Shown in pieces: positions 40,333-49,185 of a DNA stretch of 52,805 nt; the stretch's first letter is position 1; each line of letters begins with the position of its first letter. Under the pieces are notes generated by a model that made no database searches, was not told where the DNA came from, and saw nothing but the letters and a program-made list of their open reading frames with translations. Location of the stretch: NCBI RefSeq assembly GCF_003994335.1, contig NZ_PNQZ01000016.1:255-53059 (forward strand). Direction: 5' to 3'. The DNA is from Asaia sp. W19 (lineage in GTDB: Bacteria > Pseudomonadota > Alphaproteobacteria > Acetobacterales > Acetobacteraceae). Both the position numbers and the translations under genes were made by a program.

Positions 40333-41052
40333 TCAGGGTGGACTGTTTACGCTGTAACGTAGCCAGACGACCCCATCGTTTCGGGTTTCCACGTGATCGA
40401 GGCGCAGGCTCACGCCTTGAGCCGGCTGTGTCGTGGCGGAGCCGCTGTAATCGAAGACACTGGCAATGCCAGCCTGTCCATCGAGACCGGGATAGATCAG
40501 CAGGCTGATCGCATCGACCAGTCCTGCTTCCAGAAATGCCCCATTGATCCGCCCACCGCCTTCGAGCAGAAGCCGCCGACGCCCGAAATCGCGATGAAGG
40601 GCGCGCATCGCGGCAGGCAGGTCGTGACCGTCCTCCCCGGCAAAGCAATAGGACACCCCCACCCCACGCAGATGCTCCAGATAGGCATCGGCCACGCTCT
40701 CGCCCAGAATGGCCACGACGGGATCTCCATCCAGATCGGCGCGCTCATGACGAAGCTTGCCGGAAGGATCGATCAGGATCGCCAGTTTTTTCTCGAATGC
40801 CGCGGCGATATGGGACATTCGGGGCAGCAGGCGCGCCCCCTGGGGCATCGGATCGTCCGTTTTGAGAAAATGGGCCGAGGCTGTGGTTCGGCCGATGATC
40901 CATCCATCTGCGTCGAAGCTTTCTTCCAAGGCGAAATACTGGTTGACCAGCGTGTCGCGCGCCTGACCGTCAGCCGGAAGCGTCCATCGGTCAGTGTCGA
41001 TCCGTCCATCGATGCTGCTCATCATATGGCAGAGAATATGGGGGCGGTTCAT
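40333..41052 (-). CDS. RibD C-terminal/dihydrofolate reductase-like protein
   Basis: The 239-residue protein belongs to the RibD_C family: start 'HILCHMMSSIDGRIDT', 'DGWIIGRTTASAHFL' near residues 49-63, and 'RLLLEGGGRINGAFLEAGLVD' near 160-180, the strand and loop that bind NADPH. Stand-alone members reduce pyrimidine or other cyclic substrates, but many are of unknown substrate. It stands as a single leftward gene next to the prophage border. Confidence 0.85.
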   Translation of the reverse strand: MNRPHILCHMMSSIDGRIDTDRWTLPADGQARDTLVNQYFALEESFDADGWIIGRTTASAHFLKTDDPMPQGARLLPRMSHIAAAFEKKLAILIDPSGKLRHERADLDGDPVVAILGESVADAYLEHLRGVGVSYCFAGEDGHDLPAAMRALHRDFGRRRLLLEGGGRINGAFLEAGLVDAISLLIYPGLDGQAGIASVFDYSGSATTQPAQGVSLRLDHVETRNDGVVWLRYSVNSPP

Positions 41053-41332
41053 GCCAGACCTCTTTCTTCGACACGTGTTCCTGCGGCATGAGCGTGGAAA
41101 AAGCTTCTTCCCGCGTCATTCCTGCCGTTCAGAACCTAGACCGGTGGTGAGCGCGCGATTAGTGGGCGCCTTCTATAAGGCGTTATGCCTGCGTTTCATG
41201 AAACTTCTTTTTCAGCGCGGCGATGCTGTTCCCTGTCCGGCATTCAGACCGTCCGCTGCTTTGGCTCTCGCCAAGACGGCCAAGGCCCTCTATCGCTGGA
41301 ACGAGGTCTGAGGGGCGGAAGGACAGGAGCGC

Positions 41333-42319
41333 GTGAGTCATCGGGTCTATCTGCTCGCGGCGCTTATAGGGCTCGGCATTCTGTGCTGCGCAAGCCTGAT
41401 GATTGGCCGTTATCCCGTCTCGTTTTCTGCCCTGTTCCAATTCTGCCTCGGGCAGGGAAATGCCTCGACGCATCTGGTTCTGACCCAGGCAAGGATGCCG
41501 CGGATTATCGGCGCTATCGTGATCGGGGCGGCACTCTCCGTATCGGGTGGCGCGTTTCAGGCCGTGTTTCGTAATCCGCTGGTCTCACCCGATCTGCTGG
41601 GCGTGCTCAGCGGGGCGGCTTTCGGGGCGGCTGGAGCCATCCTGCTTCATGCCACCGGCCCATTCATCGGGCTGGCAAGTTTCTGCGGCGGATGCTGTGC
41701 CGTGGCCTGCGGTTTTGCCATTGCCCGTCTGGTCGGACAGGCGGGGGTGCTACCTCTCCTGCTGGGCGGCCTGATCAGCAGTGCGCTGTTCACCGCGCTG
41801 CTTTCCCTGCTCAAATACGTGGCCGATCCCTATGAACAGTTACCCGCCATCATCTACTGGTTGCTGGGCAGTCTGGCCCGTACGAGCTGGGCAGAACTGG
41901 CGGTGGTCGTGCCCATGCTCTGCCTTGGCATGGCACTTCTCTGGATGGGGGCACGGGTGCTCGACACGCTCTCCCTGAGCGATGATGAGGCGCGGAGCCT
42001 CGGTCTGCCGGTGGGCGTATTGCGTATGGTCGTCCTGGTGCTCGCGACGTCCCTCGGAGCCCTGACGGTTTCCATGGCGGGAATCATCGGCTGGGTCGGG
42101 TTGATTATCCCTCATATGGCACGGATCATGGTGGGTCCCTCTCATCGCATTCTGTTGCCTCTTGCGGCTCTGCTCGGGGCATCCTGCCTGCTTCTCGCCG
42201 ATACGGCCTCGCGGAGCCTTTCCGCCTCCGAGATACCGCTCGGTATGATGACCGAGCTTTTCGGGGCATTGGGCTTCATTCTGGTGCTCAGGCAGCTCCG
42301 CCGCGAGGGGCGTCTATAG
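41333..42319 (+). CDS. FecCD-family ABC transporter permease
   Basis: The protein has 328 residues from GTG 41333 with AGGAG 5 bases upstream. It has about nine to ten hydrophobic segments and FecCD signatures: 'GGAFQAVFRNPLVSPDLLGV' near residues 76-95 and 'GIIGWVGLIIPHMARIMVGP' near 245-264. It forms the inner membrane channel of a siderophore, heme or cobalamin importer. The ATPase gene follows after one base and a binding protein comes next. The 280-base region upstream shows no recognisable riboswitch. Confidence 0.9.
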   Translation: MSHRVYLLAALIGLGILCCASLMIGRYPVSFSALFQFCLGQGNASTHLVLTQARMPRIIGAIVIGAALSVSGGAFQAVFRNPLVSPDLLGVLSGAAFGAAGAILLHATGPFIGLASFCGGCCAVACGFAIARLVGQAGVLPLLLGGLISSALFTALLSLLKYVADPYEQLPAIIYWLLGSLARTSWAELAVVVPMLCLGMALLWMGARVLDTLSLSDDEARSLGLPVGVLRMVVLVLATSLGALTVSMAGIIGWVGLIIPHMARIMVGPSHRILLPLAALLGASCLLLADTASRSLSASEIPLGMMTELFGALGFILVLRQLRREGRL

Positions 42320-42320
42320 G

Positions 42321-43088
42321 ATGCCCCATCTGAGGCTCGAAAAACTGAGTTTCACCCGTCAGGGAAGGGTCATCCTGCGGGATCTGTCGCTCTCTTTCGC
42401 AGAGGGCCAATTGGTTTGCCTGATGGGCGCAAACGGGGCGGGGAAGACCACGCTGCTGCGCCTGATTCTCGGGCTCCTGCGGGCGAGTGACGGAGGGATC
42501 ACGCTTGACGGGCGTGCAGTACATGATTTCGGGCGGCGTGATCTCGCACGCATCCTGGCTTATGTCCCGCAGAACCGCGAAACCCCGCCGCCTTACAGCG
42601 TCGGACAGATCGTGGCGATGGGGCGTCTGCCCTATACGGGGCTCATGCGGGAAAGTCGGCCTGACGACCAGGGCATTGTGACGCGCATCCTGATGCAGCT
42701 CGGGCTGGATGCGCTGCGCGACCGACCCTGCACATCCCTTTCGGGCGGGGAATATCAGCGCGTGCTCCTGGCGCGCGCCCTCGTGCAGGAAACACCGATC
42801 CTTGTGCTGGATGAGCCGCTTTCTGGGCTGGATTTCGGTCATCAGATCCGGCTCATGGTCCTGCTCGGGGCTCTGGGGAAGGCAGGGAGGCTGATCCTGA
42901 TGACAGCGCACCAGCCCGATCTGGTCTATCGCTATGCCACGCATGTGGTGCTGCTCGAGCAGGGCCGGGTTCTCGCACAGGGCACACCCGACACCATTCT
43001 GGAGGCGAGGCGTCTCAGCACGTTCTATGATGTCTCGCTCACCCATCATGATATCGGAGAGGCGCGTTTCTTTGCGGGGGAGAGCTAA
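42321..43088 (+). CDS. ABC transporter ATP-binding protein (iron-siderophore/cobalamin type)
   Basis: The 255-residue protein has Walker A 'GANGAGKT' at residues 36-43, Q-loop in 'AYVPQNRETPP', ABC signature 'LSGGEYQR' and Walker B 'ILVLDEPLSGLD', then the His switch in 'MTAHQPD'. The sequence is of the FecE/BtuD class that partners FecCD permeases. It lies second in the three-gene operon. Confidence 0.92.
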   Translation: MPHLRLEKLSFTRQGRVILRDLSLSFAEGQLVCLMGANGAGKTTLLRLILGLLRASDGGITLDGRAVHDFGRRDLARILAYVPQNRETPPPYSVGQIVAMGRLPYTGLMRESRPDDQGIVTRILMQLGLDALRDRPCTSLSGGEYQRVLLARALVQETPILVLDEPLSGLDFGHQIRLMVLLGALGKAGRLILMTAHQPDLVYRYATHVVLLEQGRVLAQGTPDTILEARRLSTFYDVSLTHHDIGEARFFAGES

Positions 43089-43091
43089 ATC

Positions 43092-44096
43092 ATGACCCTT
43101 TTTTCCAAAGGGCGTTCTGCCCTGCTCTGTGCTGTCCTGGCGTCTGGGGCTTGCGGGATCATCCCGGCGCAGTCCGCTCCCACGAAGGCTGCACCCGTAC
43201 GCATCGTCGATGGCTGGTACGCCCATAATGCCACGCTCATCATGCTGGGTGCGGTCGACAGGATCGTCGGCAGTGTGGTCACACCTGCCCGTTTCCCCTG
43301 GATGATTTGCGTGGCGCCGTCCCTGAGACAGGCGCGGATATTCGACAGCATGGCGCTCAATGCCGAGGCGGTTCTGGCACTTCATCCCGATCTGGTTTTC
43401 GTCACGCGCGATTCCGGGGTGGCCCCCTCACTCGAGGCTGTGGGACTGGATGTTGCCCCTGTAGGGTTTACCGATTTCGGGGGGATGCTGAGAACGATCG
43501 ATGACACCGCGTCGCGGCTCGGCACGAAACTGGCGAGAGAACAGGCCGCATCCTATCGCGCCGATTTCGAAAAAGTTCTGGCTCGAGGGGCGCGCGCGCC
43601 CGCAGCTTCACGGCACCGTATCCTGCATATCGCGTCGCTCGACCCCCTGACGGTCGATGGCGATCGCAGTATCGTGGATGAATGGATACGCGATGCCGGC
43701 GGCGTCAATGCGGCCCAGAATGTGCATGGCAACAAGCGCCCTGTTTCCATGGAGCAGATCCTGAGCTGGAACCCTGAGATAATTATCCTGGGGGCCAATG
43801 CCGGATCGACGGACGTATTGAGCGGAGACCCCCTCTGGTCCCGTCTGTCGGCGGTACAGGGTCATCGTGTCTTTCGCAATCCTTCAGGGGTATTCAACTG
43901 GGATCGCTACAGCCCTGAACTCATGCTGCAACTGATCTGGGCGCGTCGGATCATCCGCGACGGTCATATCGACCGGGGCGCGATGATCACTCAGATCCAG
44001 AGCTTCTACGAGAAATTCTACCGCCACCCGATCGATGAGAACGAAGCGGCGCGTATTCTGGATGCGCGTCCGCCTGAGGCCGAAAAATGCCATTGA
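43092..44096 (+). CDS. ABC transporter substrate-binding protein (metal-siderophore/cobalamin type)
   Basis: The 334-residue protein has a signal peptide (residues 1-29, ending A-Q-S-A). The first lobe has 'FPWMICVAPSLRQARIFD' and 'EAVLALHPDLVFVTRDSG'. The second has 'RPVSMEQILSWNPEIIILG' followed by 'GDPLWSRLSAVQGHRVF', the usual class III binding-protein pattern. It should carry ligand to the FecCD permease. The ligand cannot be read from the sequence. Confidence 0.85.
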   Translation: MTLFSKGRSALLCAVLASGACGIIPAQSAPTKAAPVRIVDGWYAHNATLIMLGAVDRIVGSVVTPARFPWMICVAPSLRQARIFDSMALNAEAVLALHPDLVFVTRDSGVAPSLEAVGLDVAPVGFTDFGGMLRTIDDTASRLGTKLAREQAASYRADFEKVLARGARAPAASRHRILHIASLDPLTVDGDRSIVDEWIRDAGGVNAAQNVHGNKRPVSMEQILSWNPEIIILGANAGSTDVLSGDPLWSRLSAVQGHRVFRNPSGVFNWDRYSPELMLQLIWARRIIRDGHIDRGAMITQIQSFYEKFYRHPIDENEAARILDARPPEAEKCH

Positions 44097-44102
44097 GGCG
44101 CC

Positions 44103-44687
44103 TCAGGCATGCCCGACAAGATTGGACAATGAAAGCGGGTCGATATTGATCGTGGCGAGCGCCTTGCGCCATTTGGACAGGTGATTGATCCCGTAGATCA
44201 GATCATCCGACGCCGGGGCACTCAGCCAGGCATTCTGACGGATGATCTCGTCTTCCAGCTGCCCCGGCTCCCACGAGGCGTGACCCAGCGCGAGCAGTGC
44301 CTGTCGAGGGCCTTCGCCCTTGGCGATCTCGTGCAGGATGTCCAGGCTCGCGGTCAGGCAATTCTCGTTATTCACCACCAGGCTATCGTCGCGCTGCCAG
44401 TCTGCCGAGTGCAGCACGAAGCCACGCGTCGGCTCTACCGGCCCACCGGCGCAGAGATTGATGCGACGCTTGGGCGGTGAGGGGGTGATTTCGAGCTGGT
44501 CGAACAGGGTTTCAAGCGTCGGGTGCGGCACGCGCTTGTTGATGATCAGCCCCATGGCGCCATCCTTCTCGGAATGGGCGCAGAGATAGATCACGCTTCT
44601 GGCAAAGTCTGAATCGCCGAGGACGGGGCTCGAAATGAGGAGGCGCCCCGTCAGCGCATCGGTGGACGTTGTGAAATCAGAAGCCAT
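44103..44687 (-). CDS. YqgE/AlgH family protein
   Basis: The protein has 194 residues from ATG 44687 (MASDFTTSTDALTGRLLIS). It has the family patterns 'RSVIYLCAHSEKDGAMGLIIN' near residues 28-48, 'LCAGGPVEPTRGFVLH' near 79-94 and 'LALGHASWEPGQLEDEI' near 129-145. It is a conserved cytosolic protein of unknown molecular function. It converges on the binding-protein gene with a 6-base gap. Confidence 0.9.
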   Translation of the reverse strand: MASDFTTSTDALTGRLLISSPVLGDSDFARSVIYLCAHSEKDGAMGLIINKRVPHPTLETLFDQLEITPSPPKRRINLCAGGPVEPTRGFVLHSADWQRDDSLVVNNENCLTASLDILHEIAKGEGPRQALLALGHASWEPGQLEDEIIRQNAWLSAPASDDLIYGINHLSKWRKALATINIDPLSLSNLVGHA

Positions 44688-44811
44688 GGGAGAAAATGTC
44701 GGCCATTGGATGGGGTTTTGCAAGTCCGGGCAATTCGGCAACCATCACGGACGTGACCCGTCAGAACGGGAGCGACATCCGCATGACCCTGAGGCAGAGA
44801 GGAAAAAGACG

Positions 44812-45564
44812 ATGGCAGTTATTCTCGTGACAGGTGCAACGGCCGGTTTCGGTCGGGCCATTGCTGTACGTCTGGTGAAAGAAGGGCATCGTGTGATCGG
44901 CACGGGCCGTCGCGCCGATCGTCTGGACGCCCTGCGTCGTGAACTGGGCGACGCGTTTCTGCCCCAGGTGCTGGATGTGACCGACGCAGGAAAGGTGGCT
45001 GCACTGCCGGAGACCCTGCCAGCGGACTGGCGCAAGGTCGAGGTGCTGATCAACAATGCCGGGCTCGCCCTCGGGGTTGGTAAAGCCCAGGATTCCAAGC
45101 TGGAAGACTGGAAAACGATGATTGACACGAATGTGACGGGTGTTGTCGAGGTTACCCGCGCGTTTCTTCCACAAATGATCGAACGCAACCACGGCTATAT
45201 CATTACCCTTGGCAGTATTGCCGGCACCTATCCCTATGTCGGGGGTAATGTGTACGGTGCGACCAAGGCGTTTGTCGCCCAGTTCATGCGCAATCTGCGC
45301 ACGGATCTTCTGGGCACGCGTATCCGTGCGAGCACGATCGAACCCGGTCTGTGCGGTGGCAGCGAGTTCAGCAATGTCCGGCTTCGCGACAACCAGAAGG
45401 CTGCGGATGTGTACAAAGGCACTGATCCGCTGACGCCCGAGGATATTGCGGGAACGGTTTCATGGCTCCTCAGCCTGCCCCCCCACGTGAATATCAACGC
45501 CATCGAAATGATGCCTGTGTGTCAGGCAGCTGGTGGTCTTGCAGTGGATAGAAAAAGTGACTGA
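44812..45564 (+). CDS. Short-chain dehydrogenase/reductase, YdfG-like
   Basis: The protein has 250 residues from ATG 44812 with GAGAGGAAA upstream. NAD(P) motif 'TGATAGFG' at 7-14, 'NNAG' at 81-84, Ser135, Tyr148 and Lys152 of the catalytic triad ('GSIAG', 'YGATK'). 'GLCGGSEFSNVR' near the C-terminus is of the YdfG (NADP 3-hydroxy acid dehydrogenase) subtype, where 'G-x-v-x-x-T-E-F' occurs. It overlaps the PPK2 gene start. Confidence 0.9.
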   Translation: MAVILVTGATAGFGRAIAVRLVKEGHRVIGTGRRADRLDALRRELGDAFLPQVLDVTDAGKVAALPETLPADWRKVEVLINNAGLALGVGKAQDSKLEDWKTMIDTNVTGVVEVTRAFLPQMIERNHGYIITLGSIAGTYPYVGGNVYGATKAFVAQFMRNLRTDLLGTRIRASTIEPGLCGGSEFSNVRLRDNQKAADVYKGTDPLTPEDIAGTVSWLLSLPPHVNINAIEMMPVCQAAGGLAVDRKSD

Positions 45565-46459
45565 ACTCACTCTCGGCGTGGCCCGTAAACTCCCCGGGCG
45601 TTACCTCATCAAGGATGGACGCGACTTCGAGCTCAAATCCGTCAAGCCTGACGACCATGGCGGGCTCGGAAAGGACCATGTAGAGGCCTGGCTGACCAAG
45701 CGGCGCGCGCATCTGGGCGCGCTGCAGGAGCGTCTGGCTGCGGAGCACAGGCATTCTCTTCTGGTGGTGCTTCAAGGCATGGACGGGGCCGGTAAGGACA
45801 GCCTGATCCTGAACGTCATGACAGGCATGAACCCGCAAGGCACGAAGGTCGTCTCGTTCAAGAAGCCGAGTGACATAGAGCTCTCGCATGATTTCCTCTG
45901 GCGTGTGCACATGGCCATGCCGGGGCGCGGTCAGGTCGGGGTATTCAATCGCAGCCATTATGAGGATGTTCTCGTGGCGCGCGTCCATGCCGATACGCTC
46001 AATACGAATGGTATGAAGGGTGATCCTGGCAAGCCCGAATTCTGGAATCATCGTCTCCAGGATATCCGGGATTTCGAGGCCTATCTGAGCCGCCAAGGCA
46101 TCCATATCCTCAAGGTAATGCTCCATATGTCGCCTGAATGCCAGCAGGAGCGTCTGCTCCGGCGTCTGCATCGGCCTGACAAACGCTGGAAATTCGATGA
46201 GAGCGATCTGGCGGAACGCCGCTTCTGGCCTGCCTATCAAACAGCCTATGAAGAGGCGATCCGGGCGACGGCCTGCGAACACGCACCCTGGCTCGTCGTG
46301 CCTTCGAACAAGAAATGGTTCTCGCGCTTGGTCGTGATGGAAGCGCTGATCGAGAAGCTCGAAAGTCTGAGTCCGGAACCACCGCCACCGTCGCCGGAGA
46401 TTTTGAAGAATCTTGAACGGCTCGAGGCGAAGATCAAGGAATGCACAATTCCCAAGTGA
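45557..46459 (+). CDS. Polyphosphate kinase 2 family protein
   Basis: The start may be GTG 45557 (preceded by GGATAGAAAAA), overlapping the SDR stop by 8 bases; GTG 45533 is an alternative. The 300-residue protein has the PPK2 Walker A 'GMDGAGKDS' near residues 74-82, 'VVSFKKPSDIELSHDFLWR' then 'GVFNRSHYEDVL' (lid and Walker B region), and 'HRLQDIRDFEAYLSRQG'. PPK2 enzymes phosphorylate nucleotides from polyphosphate. The subclass (I, II or III) cannot be decided here. Confidence 0.88.
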   Translation: MTELTLGVARKLPGRYLIKDGRDFELKSVKPDDHGGLGKDHVEAWLTKRRAHLGALQERLAAEHRHSLLVVLQGMDGAGKDSLILNVMTGMNPQGTKVVSFKKPSDIELSHDFLWRVHMAMPGRGQVGVFNRSHYEDVLVARVHADTLNTNGMKGDPGKPEFWNHRLQDIRDFEAYLSRQGIHILKVMLHMSPECQQERLLRRLHRPDKRWKFDESDLAERRFWPAYQTAYEEAIRATACEHAPWLVVPSNKKWFSRLVVMEALIEKLESLSPEPPPPSPEILKNLERLEAKIKECTIPK

Positions 46460-46583
46460 GGAAGACGGGGCTTTGCCCCGCTTCCCCTCCGGGAGGGCGG
46501 TTTCTCATGGGTGGCCGCCCGACGACGAGGGGTTCACGGCTCTCGATCCCCGCTGGGATCGGGGCTGAAGTCGGGTCCCGGCT
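46460..46583. repeat. Intergenic GC-rich hairpins
   Basis: Several stems can form, for example CGGGGC-TTT-GCCCCG near 46,465-46,482 and CGATCCC-CGCT-GGGATCG near 46,543-46,560. The region probably includes the terminator of the convergent PPK2 and DsbA genes. It resembles palindromic intergenic elements seen after recA in this window. Confidence 0.45.
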
Positions 46584-47354
46584 TTAGCGCGCGGCGCTGC
46601 GCGCGGTCTTGATCTGGCTGCGCATTTCTTCGCCGGAGATGGCGCCCGGGATAATTGCGCTGGTGCCGAATACGAAGGTGGGCGTGCCGTCCAGGCCGAT
46701 CAGACGAGCTTCCGCAAGATTTTCGTTGATCTGCGCGGCAACGCTCGAAGCGTGCATATCGGTCACGAGCTTGTCGGCATTCAGGCCATTGGCGGTTGCA
46801 AGCTGGCGAATACGGTCCAGGGTAGGGGGCGTCGTATCCTGCATCAGTGCGCGCTTCATCTTTTCATAGCCGCCTTGAAGGGCGGCGGCGAAGATGGCCT
46901 GGGTATCGAGCACGCTCTTCTCGCTCAGGACGGGGACGAGCTTCTCGACAAGGCGCAGCTTGGTGTCTGATTTCAGCAAAGCGTCGACCACGGGCACCAT
47001 GCTGCGGCAATAGCCGCAACGCGGATCGAGGAATTCCACGATTGTCAGATCGCCCTCGGGGTTGCCACGAATTGTGTAGTCGGGCCCCTTCTGCAGGCGC
47101 TCGCGATCCGATTTCACATGGGTCAGCGCGTCATCGGCAGCTTTCTGCTGAGCGCCCTGGCGCAGGGCGACGATGGCGTCGCTCAGGATGCTCGGATCGT
47201 TCTTGAGGGCGTCGCGCAGGATCGAGACGATCTCGGCACGTTGCTGGGGCGAGAAACTGCTCGCGGGTTCGGCGAGGGCGGGGATGCTGGTCGAGGCGCT
47301 CAGACCGAGGGCCAGAAGGGCGCCGGCGAGCTTGGTGCGGGTCGGGCGGGTCAT
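46584..47354 (-). CDS. DsbA-family thiol-disulfide oxidoreductase
   Basis: The protein has 256 residues from ATG 47354 (MTRPTRTKLAGALLAL) with a signal peptide ending in A-L-A near residue 28. A helical linker precedes the thioredoxin domain. The active site is 'CGYC' at 113-116 and the cis-Pro loop is 'GTPTFVFG' near 225. It is of the Com1/ScsC-like type with an N-terminal helical region that may oligomerise. It works in the periplasm on protein disulfides. Confidence 0.9.
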   Translation of the reverse strand: MTRPTRTKLAGALLALGLSASTSIPALAEPASSFSPQQRAEIVSILRDALKNDPSILSDAIVALRQGAQQKAADDALTHVKSDRERLQKGPDYTIRGNPEGDLTIVEFLDPRCGYCRSMVPVVDALLKSDTKLRLVEKLVPVLSEKSVLDTQAIFAAALQGGYEKMKRALMQDTTPPTLDRIRQLATANGLNADKLVTDMHASSVAAQINENLAEARLIGLDGTPTFVFGTSAIIPGAISGEEMRSQIKTARSAAR

Positions 47355-47554
47355 GGGGCGATCCTGCAAGGCGTAAGACAAGGAGGTCCTGAATAGGACA
47401 GGGCGGGCGATTTCGCAAAACCATCACGATGCTGGCAGGTTGCCCATCGTCCGGATCACGGTTAGATGCGTTAACGAACCCAATTTCCTGTCGGTTGCTG
47501 CTTCGACCCCGGAGACATCCTGACTGGAACAGAAGAGAGAAGGCTTGCCGGGTC

Positions 47555-49003
47555 ATGGAGACACAGCACGTGGCGCATCGTCGGACGACCGCCTCCCGGA
47601 CGACCGCTCCCCAGCCGATGGCAGGGCGTCGTACGCGCACGGTCGGCCTGCGTACAGCCTGCGCCATGTCGGCAGCCGTGCTGCTCGCCGGGTGCAGTGA
47701 CGTCTCGCATATCGGGCACAGCCTGTTCGGCAAGACCACGCCCATCGTGACCGGCTATATCGGCACGGTGGTGGCCGATGAGCCGCGCGCCGCCCTGGTT
47801 GGGCGTGACGTGCTGGTTCACGGGGGCAATGCCGCAGATGCCGCGGCCGCTGTGGGTATGGCGCTTTCCGTGACACTGCCGTCGCGCGCCTCGCTTGGCG
47901 GTGGCGGTGCGTGTCTCGTCAGCCGAGGCAGCGAGGCGCCGCAGGCGTTCGTCTTCCTGCCCGCTGCGCCGCCGGCGGCGGCATCCGCCACGCGACAGGC
48001 GGCGATCCCGATGACGCCGCGTGGGTTGTTTACGATGCAACTGCGCTATGGCTCTGTCGAATTCGCCGATCTGCTCGGGCCGTCCGTGCGTCTGGCCCGC
48101 AGCGGCACCACGGTCAGCCGTGTTCTCGCGCAGGATATCGCGGCCGTTTACACGCCGCTTTTCGCAGACGAGGCCGCGCGGACAATCTTCAGCCGTCCCG
48201 ATGGGGCGCCATTGCAGAATGGCGATGCACTGGTGCAGCCGCAGCTGGCGAGCTTCATTGAGCGCATGACCAATCTGGGCGTGGGCGATCTTTATAATGG
48301 CGCGCTGGGCAGTATTTTTGTCGATGGCGCGAACCGCGCCGGAGCCGGTCTGACCACCGCGTCGATGCGCACGGCCATGCCGATGCAGCTTGCGGCCCTT
48401 CAGGTCGAGCAGGATGGCTACACAGCGTCGTTTCTGCCGCCGCCCGCCGATGGTGGTATCGGCGCGGCAGCGGCCTTCCATTCAGGGGCCTCGGCTCAGG
48501 GCGTCGTGGGCACGTGGCGCAGCGAAGACCGACACGGCCTGAGCGGTGACGCGCTGCTGAGCGCCGCCCAGACGCTGGTCAATGCGGGATCGAGCCGCTC
48601 TGGGGCTCTGCCCGCGCTGCCTGCCTCGACCTCTTATGTCGTGACCGATAACAAGGGCGGCGCGGTTGCCTGCGCCCTGACCGACAACAATCTGTTCGGC
48701 ACCGGACGCATTGCCGATGGCACGGGCGTTCTGCTGGCCGCAGCACCGGGACGCTACCCGACGCCGCTGCTCTCGGCAGCGATCCTGCAGCGCCGTGGCT
48801 CCCTGGTTGCGGCATTGGCCGCGTCTGGCCAGAACGATGCCGCCGATGCGCTGGCACAGGCTGTTCATGCGGCAGTATCCGGCACGACGGTACCGCATGA
48901 GGGCCAGGGCCGCGTCAATGCCTCGCTCTGCCATGGCGGCATCTGCCAGGGCGATACGGATCCCCGTGGGGGCGGCCTGTCGGTCGGTAGCGTCAACAAC
49001 TGA
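47555..49003 (+). CDS. Gamma-glutamyltransferase-like lipoprotein
   Basis: The protein has 482 residues from ATG 47555; ATG 47618 is also possible and starts just before a lipoprotein signal with lipobox L-L-A-G-C. It has 'VLVHGGNAADAAAAVGMAL' (about 87-105) and 'LPSRASLGGGGACLVS', as in GGT large subunits. The putative autocleavage region is 'STSYVVTDNKGGAVAC' with later 'NLFGTG'. By alignment in mind the nucleophile position is Ser followed by Thr rather than Thr-Thr. Length is about 100 residues short of typical GGT (about 580), with gaps in the middle. A terminator follows. Confidence 0.75.
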   Translation: METQHVAHRRTTASRTTAPQPMAGRRTRTVGLRTACAMSAAVLLAGCSDVSHIGHSLFGKTTPIVTGYIGTVVADEPRAALVGRDVLVHGGNAADAAAAVGMALSVTLPSRASLGGGGACLVSRGSEAPQAFVFLPAAPPAAASATRQAAIPMTPRGLFTMQLRYGSVEFADLLGPSVRLARSGTTVSRVLAQDIAAVYTPLFADEAARTIFSRPDGAPLQNGDALVQPQLASFIERMTNLGVGDLYNGALGSIFVDGANRAGAGLTTASMRTAMPMQLAALQVEQDGYTASFLPPPADGGIGAAAAFHSGASAQGVVGTWRSEDRHGLSGDALLSAAQTLVNAGSSRSGALPALPASTSYVVTDNKGGAVACALTDNNLFGTGRIADGTGVLLAAAPGRYPTPLLSAAILQRRGSLVAALAASGQNDAADALAQAVHAAVSGTTVPHEGQGRVNASLCHGGICQGDTDPRGGGLSVGSVNN

Positions 49004-49017
49004 CTATGAACCCCGGA

Positions 49018-49045
49018 AATGCCCCCTCCTTAAGGGGGCATTTTC
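49018..49045 (+). terminator. Intrinsic terminator after GGT-like gene
   Basis: AATGCCCCC (49018-49026) pairs with GGGGGCATT (49034-49042) around TCCTTAA, followed by TTC. A second inverted repeat CCCCTT/AAGGGG follows near 49,055-49,073 and overlaps the recA -35 region. Confidence 0.75.
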
Positions 49046-49058
49046 GCTTCTATCCCCC

Positions 49059-49108
49059 TTGTGCAAAAGGGGTTTGATCATGATATGTTCCCCAGAACAA
49101 AAGTGAAC
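49059..49108 (+). promoter_or_regulatory. recA promoter region with candidate SOS motif
   Basis: TTGTGC (49059-49064), 17-base spacer, GATATG (49082-49087) is a plausible promoter. Two GAAC motifs (49095-49098 and 49105-49108) lie 6 bases apart; the alphaproteobacterial LexA box is GAAC-N7-GAAC, so this is one base short. A GTTC also lies at 49,087-49,090, four bases before the first GAAC. Confidence 0.45.
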
Positions 49109-49185
49109 GATCAACACGAATCGCCTCGTGGCTGATTGCCGATCCTGCAGGTTTCGGCGAGACTGACGAGAGCGGAGGACAAGAG

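Noticed and set aside
40994..41311. Plus-strand frame before the FecCD permease
   Set aside because: No ribosome binding site or domain; the first half is antisense to the RibD-like gene. The region also shows no recognisable cobalamin riboswitch core.
42288..43385. Minus-strand frame of 365 codons opposite the ABC ATPase
   Set aside because: Antisense shadow of a strongly supported ATPase and binding-protein pair.
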